Shown here: piece by piece, positions 7,344 through 14,574 of the stretch
How positions within the stretch are numbered: the first letter of the stretch is position 1
Layout of the letters: every line of letters begins with the position of its first letter
Program-made: the position numbers and the translations under genes
Source of the DNA: CAZYTX01 sp964650485
Lineage (GTDB): Bacteria > RBG-13-61-14 > DATKZS01
DNA length: 20,384 bases
Reading direction: 5' to 3'
Assembly (NCBI GenBank): GCA_964650485.1
Contig: CAZYTX010000063.1
Location: forward strand, 1 to 20,384
The notes under the pieces: generated by a model
Databases searched by the model: none
What the model saw: the letters and a program-made list of their open reading frames with translations, nothing else
What the model was told of the DNA's origin: nothing

Positions 7344-8039
7344 ATGGCGGACGTGGCGCAAAACCTGGAGCATGTGAACAAGGCCATTACAGAGGCTTGC
7401 GAGATGGCGGGCAGGGACCCGGTCTCCGTGACCCTGGTGGCGGTGTCCAAGCTGCAGCCGGTGGAGCTTATAGAAGAGGCCGTGGCCGCGGGACACCGCG
7501 ACTTCGGCGAGAACTTCGCCCAGGAGCTGCGCGACAAGATGAAGGCGGTGCAGGGGCCCGGGTTGAGATGGCACTTCATAGGCCATCTGCAGAAGAACAA
7601 GGTGAAGTACGTGGCCGGCAAGGTGTTCGAGATGCACTCTTTGGACAGCATGGAGCTGGCCGAGGAGATGGACCGGAGGGCCAGAAAGGAGCAGGCCGCG
7701 GTGAAAGCGCTCATCGAGGTCAACGTGGCCGGAGAGGAGCAGAAGTGGGGGGTGAGCCCGGACCGGGCTGCGGGGTTGGTGAAGCGGGTGCGCTCGCTTC
7801 CGAGCATCGAGGTCGCGGGCCTCATGACCATGACCCCGTGGTTTGACGACCCCGAGGGGTCAAGGCCGTTTTACCGGGCGCTCCGCGGGCTCAGGGACCG
7901 CATGGAGGAAGAGCTGGAAGAGCCGGGGTCTTTGCCCGAGCTCTCCATGGGCCTGTCCCATGATTTCCAGGTGGCCATCGAGGAGGGGGCCACATCGGTG
8001 CGGGTGGGCACTGCGATTTTCGGTGAAAGGGAGCGCTGA
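7344..8039 (+). CDS. yggS: YggS family PLP-binding protein
   Basis: Pyridoxal-phosphate-binding protein of the YggS/PROSC (PLPBP) family, with an alanine-racemase-like N-terminal barrel fold but no known enzymatic activity; the family maintains vitamin B6 and amino-acid balance. Lys36 in VAVSK is the residue that binds PLP, at the same number as in the E. coli protein. The motifs GENFAQE, WHFIGHLQKNK, the segment around IEVNVAGEEQKWG, GLMTM and LSMGLSHDF, and the C-terminal VRVGTAIFG, are all present. The 231 residues match the family. It starts two bases after the maf stop, so translation is likely coupled. Confidence 0.95.
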   Translation: MADVAQNLEHVNKAITEACEMAGRDPVSVTLVAVSKLQPVELIEEAVAAGHRDFGENFAQELRDKMKAVQGPGLRWHFIGHLQKNKVKYVAGKVFEMHSLDSMELAEEMDRRARKEQAAVKALIEVNVAGEEQKWGVSPDRAAGLVKRVRSLPSIEVAGLMTMTPWFDDPEGSRPFYRALRGLRDRMEEELEEPGSLPELSMGLSHDFQVAIEEGATSVRVGTAIFGERER

Positions 8040-8076
8040 AAGCCCGGGGGATGCAAAGGTACAAGGGGAGAGTGAG

Positions 8077-8892
8077 ATGAAAAAGGACTACACGGTTTCT
8101 TTTCTCGGCGCGGGCAACATGGGCGAGGCCATGATCAAGGGTCTGCTTGAGAGCGGTCTTGGGCCGAAGAGTATCACGGCCCTGGACATAGACAAGAAGC
8201 GCAGCAACTACATATCCAGCAAGTACAAGGTGAAGAAGCCCAGGGACCTGAAGGCGGCGTTGAACGCCGAGGCCACTGTAGTGGCTGTAAAGCCCCAGTC
8301 TGTGGACCACCTGCTGAGCTACATCTCGGGGCTGAACGTGAAGCTGCCGCTGGTGATCTCCATAGCAGCGGGGGTGCCGGTGAGCAGGTTCCTGGACACC
8401 CTGGGTCCCAAGACCAGGGTGGTGAGGGCCATGCCCAATACTCCGGCGCTGATAGGTCGGGGGGTGTCGGGCTACTTTGCCGGGCCCGGGTGCTCGAAGA
8501 GGGACATGGCAATTGCCGAGGACATAATCTCGGCCATGGGGCCTGCCCACCAGCTCATGGACGAGGAGCTCATGGACGCGGTCACCGGGCTTTCAGGGAG
8601 CGGCCCGGCTTACGTGTTCGTCATGATCGAGGCCATGGCCGATGCCGGGGTGAAGATGGGACTGTCAAGGGACCTGGCACTATCACTGGCGGCCAACACC
8701 GTGGCCGGGGCAGGCCGGCTGGTGGCAGAGTCGGGAGAACATCCCGCGGTTTTAAAGGACAGGGTGTCCTCTCCGGGAGGGACCACCATCGCCGGCCTTA
8801 CCGAGTTGGAGCAGGGGGCCTTCCGGTCGGCGCTCATGAGGGCGGTGACCACGGCCACGGTGCGCTCCAGGGAGCTGGGGGAGGCCGAGTGA
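8077..8892 (+). CDS. proC: Pyrroline-5-carboxylate reductase
   Basis: Cytoplasmic enzyme for the last step of proline biosynthesis, reducing pyrroline-5-carboxylate with NAD(P)H. The Rossmann motif FLGAGNMGEAM (about residues 9-19) opens the protein; VVAVKPQ, ISIAAGV and VRAMPNTPA follow, and the C-terminal dimer domain carries the signature GLSGSGPAYVF and the SPGGTT motif. The length, 271 residues, is standard. The frame is open upstream into yggS, but the ATG at 8077 is chosen because AGGGGAG just before it is a good ribosome site and the protein then begins as ProC should. Confidence 0.95.
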   Translation: MKKDYTVSFLGAGNMGEAMIKGLLESGLGPKSITALDIDKKRSNYISSKYKVKKPRDLKAALNAEATVVAVKPQSVDHLLSYISGLNVKLPLVISIAAGVPVSRFLDTLGPKTRVVRAMPNTPALIGRGVSGYFAGPGCSKRDMAIAEDIISAMGPAHQLMDEELMDAVTGLSGSGPAYVFVMIEAMADAGVKMGLSRDLALSLAANTVAGAGRLVAESGEHPAVLKDRVSSPGGTTIAGLTELEQGAFRSALMRAVTTATVRSRELGEAE

Positions 8893-8908
8893 GGCAAGGG
8901 GATCGAGA

Positions 8909-9145
8909 ATGCTGGCTTTGATTCACGGCCTCATAAGCCTCTACATCCTGGCGGTGGCGGTGCACGCGTTACTGTCGTGGCTGAACCTCGGCCGCACCGG
9001 GTTCGGGGCCATGCTCGACAAGATAGTGGAGCCGGCGCTCAGGCCCATAAGAAGGGCCATAGGGCCGTTGCAGGCGAACACGGGCATAGATTTCTCTCCG
9101 GCCGTGTTGATACTGCTGCTGGCACTGGTGCAGGCGGCGCTGTGA
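8909..9145 (+). CDS. yggT: YggT family membrane protein
   Basis: Small inner-membrane protein of the YggT/YlmG family. The 78 residues form two hydrophobic helices (about 3-24 and 60-78) joined by the conserved loop containing LDKIVEPALRPIRRAIGP. This is the single-unit form; enterobacterial YggT carries the unit twice. Family members are linked to osmotic-stress tolerance, and plastid or cyanobacterial homologues to nucleoid or division phenotypes; the molecular role is unsettled. AAGGGGA precedes the ATG. Its place between proC and a divIVA-like gene parallels the ylmG-divIVA order of Gram-positive bacteria. Confidence 0.92.
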   Translation: MLALIHGLISLYILAVAVHALLSWLNLGRTGFGAMLDKIVEPALRPIRRAIGPLQANTGIDFSPAVLILLLALVQAAL

Positions 9146-9267
9146 AGCGGGTTGAAAGAGGATGAAAAGCTGGAGCGGATAAAAGAGATGAAGGATTGTC
9201 CGGCAAGGGACGTTTGTTTCGAAGCGCGCGCTGAAACGACAAGCGAAAGCTGAAAAGGGGGTATGCC

Positions 9268-9795
9268 ATGAAGATCACGCCGCTGGACGTGGGTAACCAC
9301 AGGTTCCCGAAGAGATGGAGGGGGTATGACCAGAGCGAGGTTGACGTGTTCCTGGAGATGGTCAGGCAGGAGATGGAGGAGATCATCCAGGAGAACACCT
9401 ACCTTACCGAGGAGCTGAAGAAGAAGTCCGCGAGCCTCTCCGAGTACAGGCAGAACGAGCAGCTCTTAAAGGATTCCATGATCAACGCACAGCGCATCTC
9501 CGAGGACATGAAGAACAGCATGGTAAAAGAGGCCCAGGCAATACTCGCCCAGGCCGAGCTGGAGGCCGAGGCCATCATTCACAAGGCGCACGAGCGTGTG
9601 ATCCAGCTCCAGGAGGACGTCCAGGACCTGAAGGAGCAGAGGGTGCGGGCCCGGGAGGAGCTGCGGTCGGTGCTGAACACCCACATGGCGCTGATCGAGG
9701 TGGGCTTGGACAGAGTAGAAGAGGAGCGGGAAGCCAGGGAGGATTCAAACCTGCGGGTCCTCGCAAACAGGAAGGTGAGAAAGGCCCGGGAGTAA
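9268..9795 (+). CDS. DivIVA domain-containing coiled-coil protein
   Basis: The 175-residue cytoplasmic protein begins with the DivIVA membrane-targeting domain: MKITPLDVGNHRF, then KRWRGYDQSEVDVFLEMV (residues 15-32), where the G-Y-D-x-x-E-V-D-x-F pattern is diagnostic. From about 33 to 145 it is nearly all charged heptad-type helix, a long coiled coil, ending in a basic tail. DivIVA proteins recognise curved membrane and recruit division, chromosome or polar factors; in deltaproteobacteria their task is little studied. AAGGGGG lies before the ATG. The 122 bases after yggT hold no recognisable gene. Confidence 0.9.
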   Translation: MKITPLDVGNHRFPKRWRGYDQSEVDVFLEMVRQEMEEIIQENTYLTEELKKKSASLSEYRQNEQLLKDSMINAQRISEDMKNSMVKEAQAILAQAELEAEAIIHKAHERVIQLQEDVQDLKEQRVRAREELRSVLNTHMALIEVGLDRVEEEREAREDSNLRVLANRKVRKARE

Positions 9796-9841
9796 CACGC
9801 CTTGCTCGCTGCTAGCGCAACCGGGCAGGTGAAAGGCGCAT

Positions 9842-10132
9842 ATGGATCAATGGATCGAAGAGAGGCAGGAGGGCGTGCTGCTCAGGGTCAAGGTGACTCC
9901 CCGCGCGCACAAAGACCAGGTGTTGCCGCCGCGTGATGCTTTCCTGCCGGTTAAGATAAAGGCGCCTCCAGTCGAGTCAAAAGCCAACAAGTCCCTCCTG
10001 GCGCTGATTGCAAAGACCCTGGGAGTGCGCGGCAGTGCAGTCACTCTTGTCTCAGGGCACAGGTCCAGGGCCAAGACTATTTTAATCAGTGATGCGTCCC
10101 TGGGCGAGGTAAACAAGGCGCTTTCACCTTAA
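9842..10132 (+). CDS. yggU: DUF167 family protein (YggU-like)
   Basis: Small soluble protein of 96 residues in the DUF167/UPF0235 family, whose biochemical role is unknown. The conserved pattern is present: VKVTPRAHKD, VKIKAPPVESKANKSLLALIAKTL with the P-P-V-x-x-x-A-N core, and SGHRSRAKTILI. In E. coli the homologue also lies beside yggT, which supports the assignment. The start is the ATG at 9842, behind a GGTGAAAGG ribosome site. It is probably the last gene of the maf operon, since a promoter-like sequence precedes the next gene. Confidence 0.9.
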   Translation: MDQWIEERQEGVLLRVKVTPRAHKDQVLPPRDAFLPVKIKAPPVESKANKSLLALIAKTLGVRGSAVTLVSGHRSRAKTILISDASLGEVNKALSP

Positions 10133-10141
10133 ACCCCGGCT

Positions 10142-10170
10142 TTGCCAAATGCCCGCGGCTGGGATATGAT
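10142..10170 (+). promoter_or_regulatory. Probable sigma-70 promoter for the alcohol dehydrogenase operon
   Basis: TTGCCA (10142-10147), 17 bases, TATGAT (10165-10170): ten of twelve consensus positions with ideal spacing, in the 61-base gap before the alcohol dehydrogenase gene. Transcription would start near 10177, leaving a leader of under 20 bases that still contains the AGGGGAA ribosome site. Confidence 0.6.
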
Positions 10171-10193
10171 CTGGTTCTATAAAAGGGGAAGCC

Positions 10194-11345
10194 ATGAAGC
10201 CGTTTACGTTTCATAACCCGGGAAAACTGGTGTTCGGCGAGGGGTCCGCGAAGAAGCGGGTGAAAAAAGAGCTTAACAAGCTGGGCGCATCAAGGCCGGT
10301 GCTTGTCACTGACGAGACCATTTCAGCCAGCGAGATGGTGGAGACCGTGAAGGATGCCCTGGGGGACAGCATGGCCGCGCTCTTCAATGGCGTGGTCCCG
10401 GACACGGGCATAGACATCATTGACAAGGCCGCAGAGATAGCAAGGGAGGATGAAGCCGACTCGGTGGTGTCAGTGGGCGGGGGCAGCTCGATTGACACGG
10501 CCAAGGCGGTGGCTTCCATACTGGGGAGTCAGGCGGACTCGGTGCGCGAGATCATAGGCTTTAACAAGCTGGCCAACAGCCCGGCCCCGCACGTGGCCAT
10601 TCCCACCACCGCGGGCACCGGCTCCGAGTGCACCTCCATGGCCATGGTAAAGGACAGGCAGGGGGGAAAAAAGCTGGTGATCATGGACCAGAAGCTCATA
10701 CCGCAGGTGGGAATACTGGACCCCACCTTCACGAGGACCATGCCAAAGGGCGTCACCGCGGCCACGGGCATGGACGCACTCACCCACGCTGTGGAGGCCA
10801 TCGTATCCACAAACTCCATGCCGCCCGCGGACGCCCTCGCCATGCAAGCCATATCAGTCATCCACAGGTTTTTGCCAAAGGCTTTTGAGGACCCGGAGGA
10901 CATGGAGGCCAGGAGCATGATGCTGGTGGCCTCGGCCGAGGCCGGCCAGGCATTCCAGAACGCCTACGTGGGCATAGTACACGCCATGGCACACGCTTTG
11001 GGCGGGATAGTGGGTCTCCCGCATGGACTGGCAAACGGGATACTCCTGCCCGTGGGAATGGAGTACAACGCATACACCGTGCCGGAAAAAGTGGCCCTGG
11101 TAGGGTCGGCAATGGGGATAGAGGGGAGCGGTGATCCGGCAGCCGACGCCAGGGAGACCATAAAGGCGGTGCAGGAGCTGGCCGCAAAGGTGGGGATCCC
11201 CGACCGGCTGAGGAACGCCGGCGTGGACCCCGAGTGCGTGGAACAGGCATCAGCCTTTGCAATGGTTGACCCCGCGCTTTTCACCAACCCCAGGCAGCCC
11301 AAAGACTCAAAGGAGATGGAAGACCTGTTCGCCAAGTGTATGTGA
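10194..11345 (+). CDS. Iron-containing (type III) alcohol dehydrogenase
   Basis: Cytoplasmic NAD(P)-dependent alcohol dehydrogenase of the iron-dependent family, 383 residues. The N-terminal dinucleotide domain has the GGGSSIDTAK motif (95-104) and PTTAGTGSE (137-145). The C-terminal helical domain supplies the metal ligands Asp194 and His198 (GMDALTHAVEA), His263 (VHAMAHALGG) and His277 (PHGLANG), close to the ligand positions of E. coli FucO. The substrate cannot be read from sequence: family members act on butanol, 1,2-propanediol, 4-hydroxybutyrate or, in Bilophila SarD, sulfoacetaldehyde. It sits just upstream of an acyl-CoA dehydrogenase, suggesting a role in a CoA-linked fermentation or degradation route. 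A sulfoacetaldehyde link to xsc 7 kb away is possible but speculative. Confidence 0.92.
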   Translation: MKPFTFHNPGKLVFGEGSAKKRVKKELNKLGASRPVLVTDETISASEMVETVKDALGDSMAALFNGVVPDTGIDIIDKAAEIAREDEADSVVSVGGGSSIDTAKAVASILGSQADSVREIIGFNKLANSPAPHVAIPTTAGTGSECTSMAMVKDRQGGKKLVIMDQKLIPQVGILDPTFTRTMPKGVTAATGMDALTHAVEAIVSTNSMPPADALAMQAISVIHRFLPKAFEDPEDMEARSMMLVASAEAGQAFQNAYVGIVHAMAHALGGIVGLPHGLANGILLPVGMEYNAYTVPEKVALVGSAMGIEGSGDPAADARETIKAVQELAAKVGIPDRLRNAGVDPECVEQASAFAMVDPALFTNPRQPKDSKEMEDLFAKCM

Positions 11346-11394
11346 GGACTTTGCCTAGAAGAGACCATGAGTGGAGAAGCTGTGGAGGAGTTGC

Positions 11395-12546
11395 ATGGAC
11401 CTGGACATGAGGATCGAGGGACTTTTCACCGAGGATGAGAACATACTGCGAAGCACGGTGCAAAGGTACGTGGAGAGGGAGTATTTGCCCCTGATACAAG
11501 ACTGTTACGAACAGGGACGCTTCCCGGTTGAAAAGGCCGCGCCCGGGCTGGGGGAACTGGGACTTTTGGGAATGAAGATCAAGGGTTACGAGTGCGCCGG
11601 CATGAACAACGTGTGCTATGGCATTGCCTGCGAGGAGCTGGAGGCCGGGGACACGGGCCTGCGCTCTTTCATGTCGGTGCAGACCTCCCTGGTGATGTAT
11701 CCCATACACGAGTTCGGGAGCGAAGAGCAGAGGAGGCTGTGGCTTCCCAGGATGGCAAAAGCCGAGGCTATCGGGTGCTTCGGTCTTACAGAGGCCCATG
11801 GCGGCTCGGACCCTGCATCCAACAAGAGCTTTGCAAAGAAGGACGGCAGTCACTGGATCATAAACGGGAGCAAGCTGTGGATCACAAACGGCAGCATCGC
11901 AGACGTGGCATTGATATGGGCGCAGACAAGCGAGGGCGCAAGGGCCTTTTTGGTGGAGAAGGGCACGCCCGGGTTCTCGGCAAAAGACATCGAGCACAAG
12001 CTCAGCATGAGGGCATCGGTGACCTCCGAGCTCATACTCGAGGACGTGCGGGTGCCGGAGGAGAACAGGCTGCCCGGTGTCACCGGACTGAGGCAGGCCC
12101 TCATGTGCCTGAACGAGGCCCGCTACGGCATAGCATGGGGCGCCATGGGCGCGGCCCGGGCATGCTTTAACTCGGCGCTCGACTTTGCAAAGAACAGGGT
12201 GCTCTTCGGAAACACCCTTTCATCGAGACAGCTCACCCAGGCAAAGCTCGCAAAGATGCAGACCGAGCTCACCAAGGCCAGGCTGCTGGCCCTGCACGTG
12301 GGCAGGATGAAGGATAAGGGTGACTGGGACCACAGGATGATAAGCATGCTCAAGATGAACAACGTGAGGGAGGCACTGGTAACCGCCAGGGAGGCCCGAT
12401 CCATACTGGGGGCATACGGCATCAGCCTCGAGTACCCGGTGATAAGGCACATGAACAACCTGGAGAGCGTATACACCTACGAGGGAGCCAACGAGGTGCA
12501 CCTCATGGTAATGGGTCTTGCCATCACCGGAGAGAACGCGTTTTAA
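11395..12546 (+). CDS. Glutaryl-CoA dehydrogenase-type acyl-CoA dehydrogenase
   Basis: FAD-dependent acyl-CoA dehydrogenase of 383 residues, most like glutaryl-CoA dehydrogenase, which oxidises glutaryl-CoA to glutaconyl-CoA and usually decarboxylates it to crotonyl-CoA, giving electrons to ETF. Subfamily motifs: LRSFMSVQTSLVM, GCFGLTEAHGGSDP, NEARYGIAWG, and the C-terminal YTYEGANEVH with catalytic Glu363. Arg90, Glu83 and Tyr362 align with the residues Arg94, Glu87 and Tyr369 of the human enzyme, which by my recollection are the set kept in decarboxylating forms, so crotonyl-CoA is the likelier product. The ATG at 11395 has GGAGGAG just upstream; a GTG at 11371 would add eight residues. It lies 49 bases after the alcohol dehydrogenase gene and is probably co-transcribed with it. 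Confidence 0.88.
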   Translation: MDLDMRIEGLFTEDENILRSTVQRYVEREYLPLIQDCYEQGRFPVEKAAPGLGELGLLGMKIKGYECAGMNNVCYGIACEELEAGDTGLRSFMSVQTSLVMYPIHEFGSEEQRRLWLPRMAKAEAIGCFGLTEAHGGSDPASNKSFAKKDGSHWIINGSKLWITNGSIADVALIWAQTSEGARAFLVEKGTPGFSAKDIEHKLSMRASVTSELILEDVRVPEENRLPGVTGLRQALMCLNEARYGIAWGAMGAARACFNSALDFAKNRVLFGNTLSSRQLTQAKLAKMQTELTKARLLALHVGRMKDKGDWDHRMISMLKMNNVREALVTAREARSILGAYGISLEYPVIRHMNNLESVYTYEGANEVHLMVMGLAITGENAF

Positions 12547-12603
12547 TGCAAGCCCCCGGAAAATGATTATAAATCCTTAAAAACAGAAAAAGGGGGTGGT
12601 GCC

Positions 12604-13545
12604 ATGAAAGGCAAAGTATTTATAGTCGCTCTCGTATGGCTGGCCCTGGCTCTCTCCCTCCCGGCATGCGAGAAGCACTCGCCTTCAAAAGACCGGGAGG
12701 CCGCGGCTCCCGGAAATCCGGAGAAAGCCGCCGAGGAGAAGACCAGGGAGCTTGATAAGGCCTGGGAACTCTCCGGACTCGAGGACCCCGAGTCGGTGCT
12801 CTATGACGCTGCCCGGGATCTCATCTACGTATCAAACGTGAACGGACCGCCCACAGAGAAGGACGGTAACGGGTTCATAACAAAGGCCGCTCCAGGCGGC
12901 GAGGTCATAGAGCTCCAGTGGGTCAAGGGCATGGACGCGCCCAAGGGCATGGCATTGAACAAGGACAAGCTCTACGTGTCCGACATTGACAAGCTGGTTG
13001 AGATTGACGCGGAAAAGGGCCGGATCACGAATAAGTATCCCGCGGACAAGGCAATGTTCCTAAACGACGTTGCCGCGGGACCGGGAGGAGAGGTATACGT
13101 ATCCGACATGATGGACAACGCCATATACCGGCTGGACGAGGGCGGTTTCAAGGTGTGGCTAAAGAGCCCGGAGCTCGAGTCCCCCAACGGTCTCTACGTG
13201 GACGATGAAAAGATTACCGTGGCCTCGTGGCAGGGAAAGAGCCACATGGGAGAGACCGGGCCGGGTCACTTGAAAACAGTGGACCTGAAAGACAAGTCCA
13301 TCAAGAGCCTCGGCTCGGGAAAGCCGGTCGGCAGCCTGGACGGACTCGAGCCCGACGGGCATGGCAACTTCTTTGTCACCGACTATCAGGCCGGGAAGCT
13401 GCTCCTGATCAAGCCCTCCGGCAAGCACACCATGCTCATGAAGCTCAGCCAGGGGAGCGCTGACCTGGACTTTGTAAAAGAAAAGGGGCTCTTGCTTATT
13501 CCATTGATGAACGACAACAAGGTGGCGGCATTCAGGGTCAAGTAA
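12604..13545 (+). CDS. Predicted lipoprotein with SMP-30/gluconolactonase-like beta-propeller
   Basis: Exported protein of 313 residues. A hydrophobic signal segment (about 5-19) ends in LPAC, a lipobox that would attach Cys22 to lipid. A charged Ala/Glu/Lys-rich linker (25-50) follows. From about 55 on there are repeated short-strand units with DP-ESVLYD, KGMALNKDKLYVSDI, LNDVAAGPGGEVYVSDM, SPNGLYVDDEKI and LDGLEPDGHGNFFVTDY, the blade pattern of SMP-30/NHL beta-propellers. It is probably a periplasmic or surface ligand-binding or lactonase-like protein; the catalytic metal site cannot be confirmed by eye. GGGGGTGG precedes the ATG. The gene lies between a catabolic dehydrogenase and yjbQ. 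Confidence 0.8.
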   Translation: MKGKVFIVALVWLALALSLPACEKHSPSKDREAAAPGNPEKAAEEKTRELDKAWELSGLEDPESVLYDAARDLIYVSNVNGPPTEKDGNGFITKAAPGGEVIELQWVKGMDAPKGMALNKDKLYVSDIDKLVEIDAEKGRITNKYPADKAMFLNDVAAGPGGEVYVSDMMDNAIYRLDEGGFKVWLKSPELESPNGLYVDDEKITVASWQGKSHMGETGPGHLKTVDLKDKSIKSLGSGKPVGSLDGLEPDGHGNFFVTDYQAGKLLLIKPSGKHTMLMKLSQGSADLDFVKEKGLLLIPLMNDNKVAAFRVK

Positions 13546-13575
13546 GCGTGCCCGCACATTTAAGGGGGAGAGCAC

Positions 13576-13971
13576 ATGCAGACCATATCAGTGAAGACCG
13601 GCTCGCGCAGGGAGATGCTGGACGTGACCGGCAAGGTGAAGAAGGCCGCGCAGGAATCCGGGATCAAGGACGGGCTCGTGGTCTGCTACGTGCCCCACAC
13701 CACCGCGGGTATCACCATAAACGAGGGCGCGGACCCCTCGGTCACGCGCGACATCCTCGACACACTGGGCAAGCTGGCGCCCGCGGGCGCGGGCTACAAG
13801 CACGCCGAGGGCAATGCCGACTCGCACATCCAGGCCACACTCGCGGGCAGCTCGGCCACGGTGATCCTGGAAAAGGGAGCGCTGGTTCTCGGCGCCTGGC
13901 AGTCAATATTCTTCTGCGAGTTCGACGGGCCGCGATCGAGGAAGCTGCACGTTGAATTCATGCCTAAATAA
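13576..13971 (+). CDS. yjbQ: YjbQ/UPF0047 family protein
   Basis: Compact 131-residue protein of the YjbQ family, named for a weak secondary thiamine-phosphate synthase activity; the physiological role is unsettled. The conserved blocks are complete: VPHTTAGITINEGADP (about 40-55), GNADSHIQATLAGSS (79-93) and LGAWQSIFFCEFDGPRSRK (105-123), with the His residues thought to bind metal. The start is supported by AAGGGGGAGAG directly upstream. Thirty bases separate it from the lipoprotein gene, so both may share a transcript. No thiamine genes or TPP riboswitch were seen nearby. Confidence 0.92.
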   Translation: MQTISVKTGSRREMLDVTGKVKKAAQESGIKDGLVVCYVPHTTAGITINEGADPSVTRDILDTLGKLAPAGAGYKHAEGNADSHIQATLAGSSATVILEKGALVLGAWQSIFFCEFDGPRSRKLHVEFMPK

Positions 13972-13982
13972 AAAACACGGAC

Positions 13983-14372
13983 ATGAAGCACAGCCCGGAG
14001 ATAACGTCAATCGTCTGCAGGCCCCATTGCAGGTTCTTTAGGCCGGGCGAGAAGGAGGAGCTCTCCTGCCAAGGCTATAAGTTCCTGGCCCAAAGGATGC
14101 GGCCGGACGGAGAGGCCATGCGGGCGGCCAGGGAGATGGCCCGGAAAGAGGCGCCCCCCTCGATCTTCGAGCATGACCCGAGAATAGAGTCCGTGCTCTG
14201 CGCGTCCTGCGATTTCAGGGAAGAGGACTGCGATTTCATGGGAGGCATGGACCTCCCGGACGCCGTGCCCTGCGGCGGGTACGTGCTCTTAAAGAGGCTC
14301 ATGCGCGAGGGCGTGACCGAGGTCTCCGAGTGGCTGGAAGATGCCCGCATGGATAGAGGGTGGCCCATATAG
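13983..14372 (+). CDS. Hypothetical small Cys-rich protein
   Basis: I do not recognise this 129-residue protein. It has seven cysteines: C12-x3-C16 and C29 in the N-terminal part, and C73-x2-C76-x6-C83 with C97 in the C-terminal part. This spacing suggests one or two metal sites (zinc or Fe-S). There is no signal peptide or membrane segment. The C-terminus is helical. It starts 11 bases after yjbQ and stands upstream of the radical SAM gene. Its stop codon lies inside a hairpin (14364-14385). A link to the radical SAM enzyme is possible from position only. Confidence 0.75.
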   Translation: MKHSPEITSIVCRPHCRFFRPGEKEELSCQGYKFLAQRMRPDGEAMRAAREMARKEAPPSIFEHDPRIESVLCASCDFREEDCDFMGGMDLPDAVPCGGYVLLKRLMREGVTEVSEWLEDARMDRGWPI

Positions 14373-14385
14373 CTTGCTATGTGGG
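14364..14385 (+). repeat. Hairpin repeat-like stem, copy E, over a stop codon
   Basis: CCCATATAGC / GCTATGTGGG with a TT centre forms a ten-pair stem with one G-T wobble; it is close to the stem of copy C. It lacks the CCTGCTCGC lead and ACCCGTT tail of the full repeat. The stop codon TAG of the upstream gene (14370-14372) is within the left arm. No T-run follows. Confidence 0.5.
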
Positions 14386-14453
14386 CGCCGCAAGGACCAG
14401 GATACACTTAACGGATGGAGTGGGATGAATAATTCACCTGTATCTACCTTCAT

Positions 14454-14503
14454 CCTGCTCGCTTCGCTCGCGCACACAGACAAGCTGTGTGCGCTACCCC
14501 GTT
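14454..14503 (+). repeat. Hairpin repeat, copy D
   Basis: Full copy of the family seen at the left edge of the window, in the same orientation: lead CCTGCTCGCTTCGCTCG, stem GCGCACACAG / CTGTGTGCGC around ACAAG (14470-14494), and the tail TACCCCGTT. Relative to copy A the second stem pair is flipped from C-G to G-C on both sides, again preserving pairing. It lies in the gap upstream of the radical SAM/SPASM gene. Confidence 0.75.
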
Positions 14504-14574
14504 GAAGATACCAGCCTGGAAGCGCAGACCGAGTAGAATGAATATGGCGCGCATACAAAGACAAGGGGCCGCGG

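Noticed and set aside
7843..8076. Upstream extension of the proC frame by 78 codons.
   Set aside because: It is an out-of-frame shadow of yggS; a good ribosome site and the normal ProC N-terminus mark 8077 as the start.
9785..9832. GC-rich palindromic stretch after the divIVA-like gene (GCTCGCTGCTAGCGC) as another member of the hairpin family.
   Set aside because: It lacks the stem and the ACCCGTT tail of the family; the similarity is limited to a short GCTCGCTG string.
14425..14505. A 26-codon frame (MNNSPVSTFILLASLAH...) with a GGAG nearby, upstream of the radical SAM gene, a possible precursor peptide.
   Set aside because: Most of it is simply repeat copy D read in an open frame, and the GGAG is only four bases from the ATG; no core-peptide features are evident.
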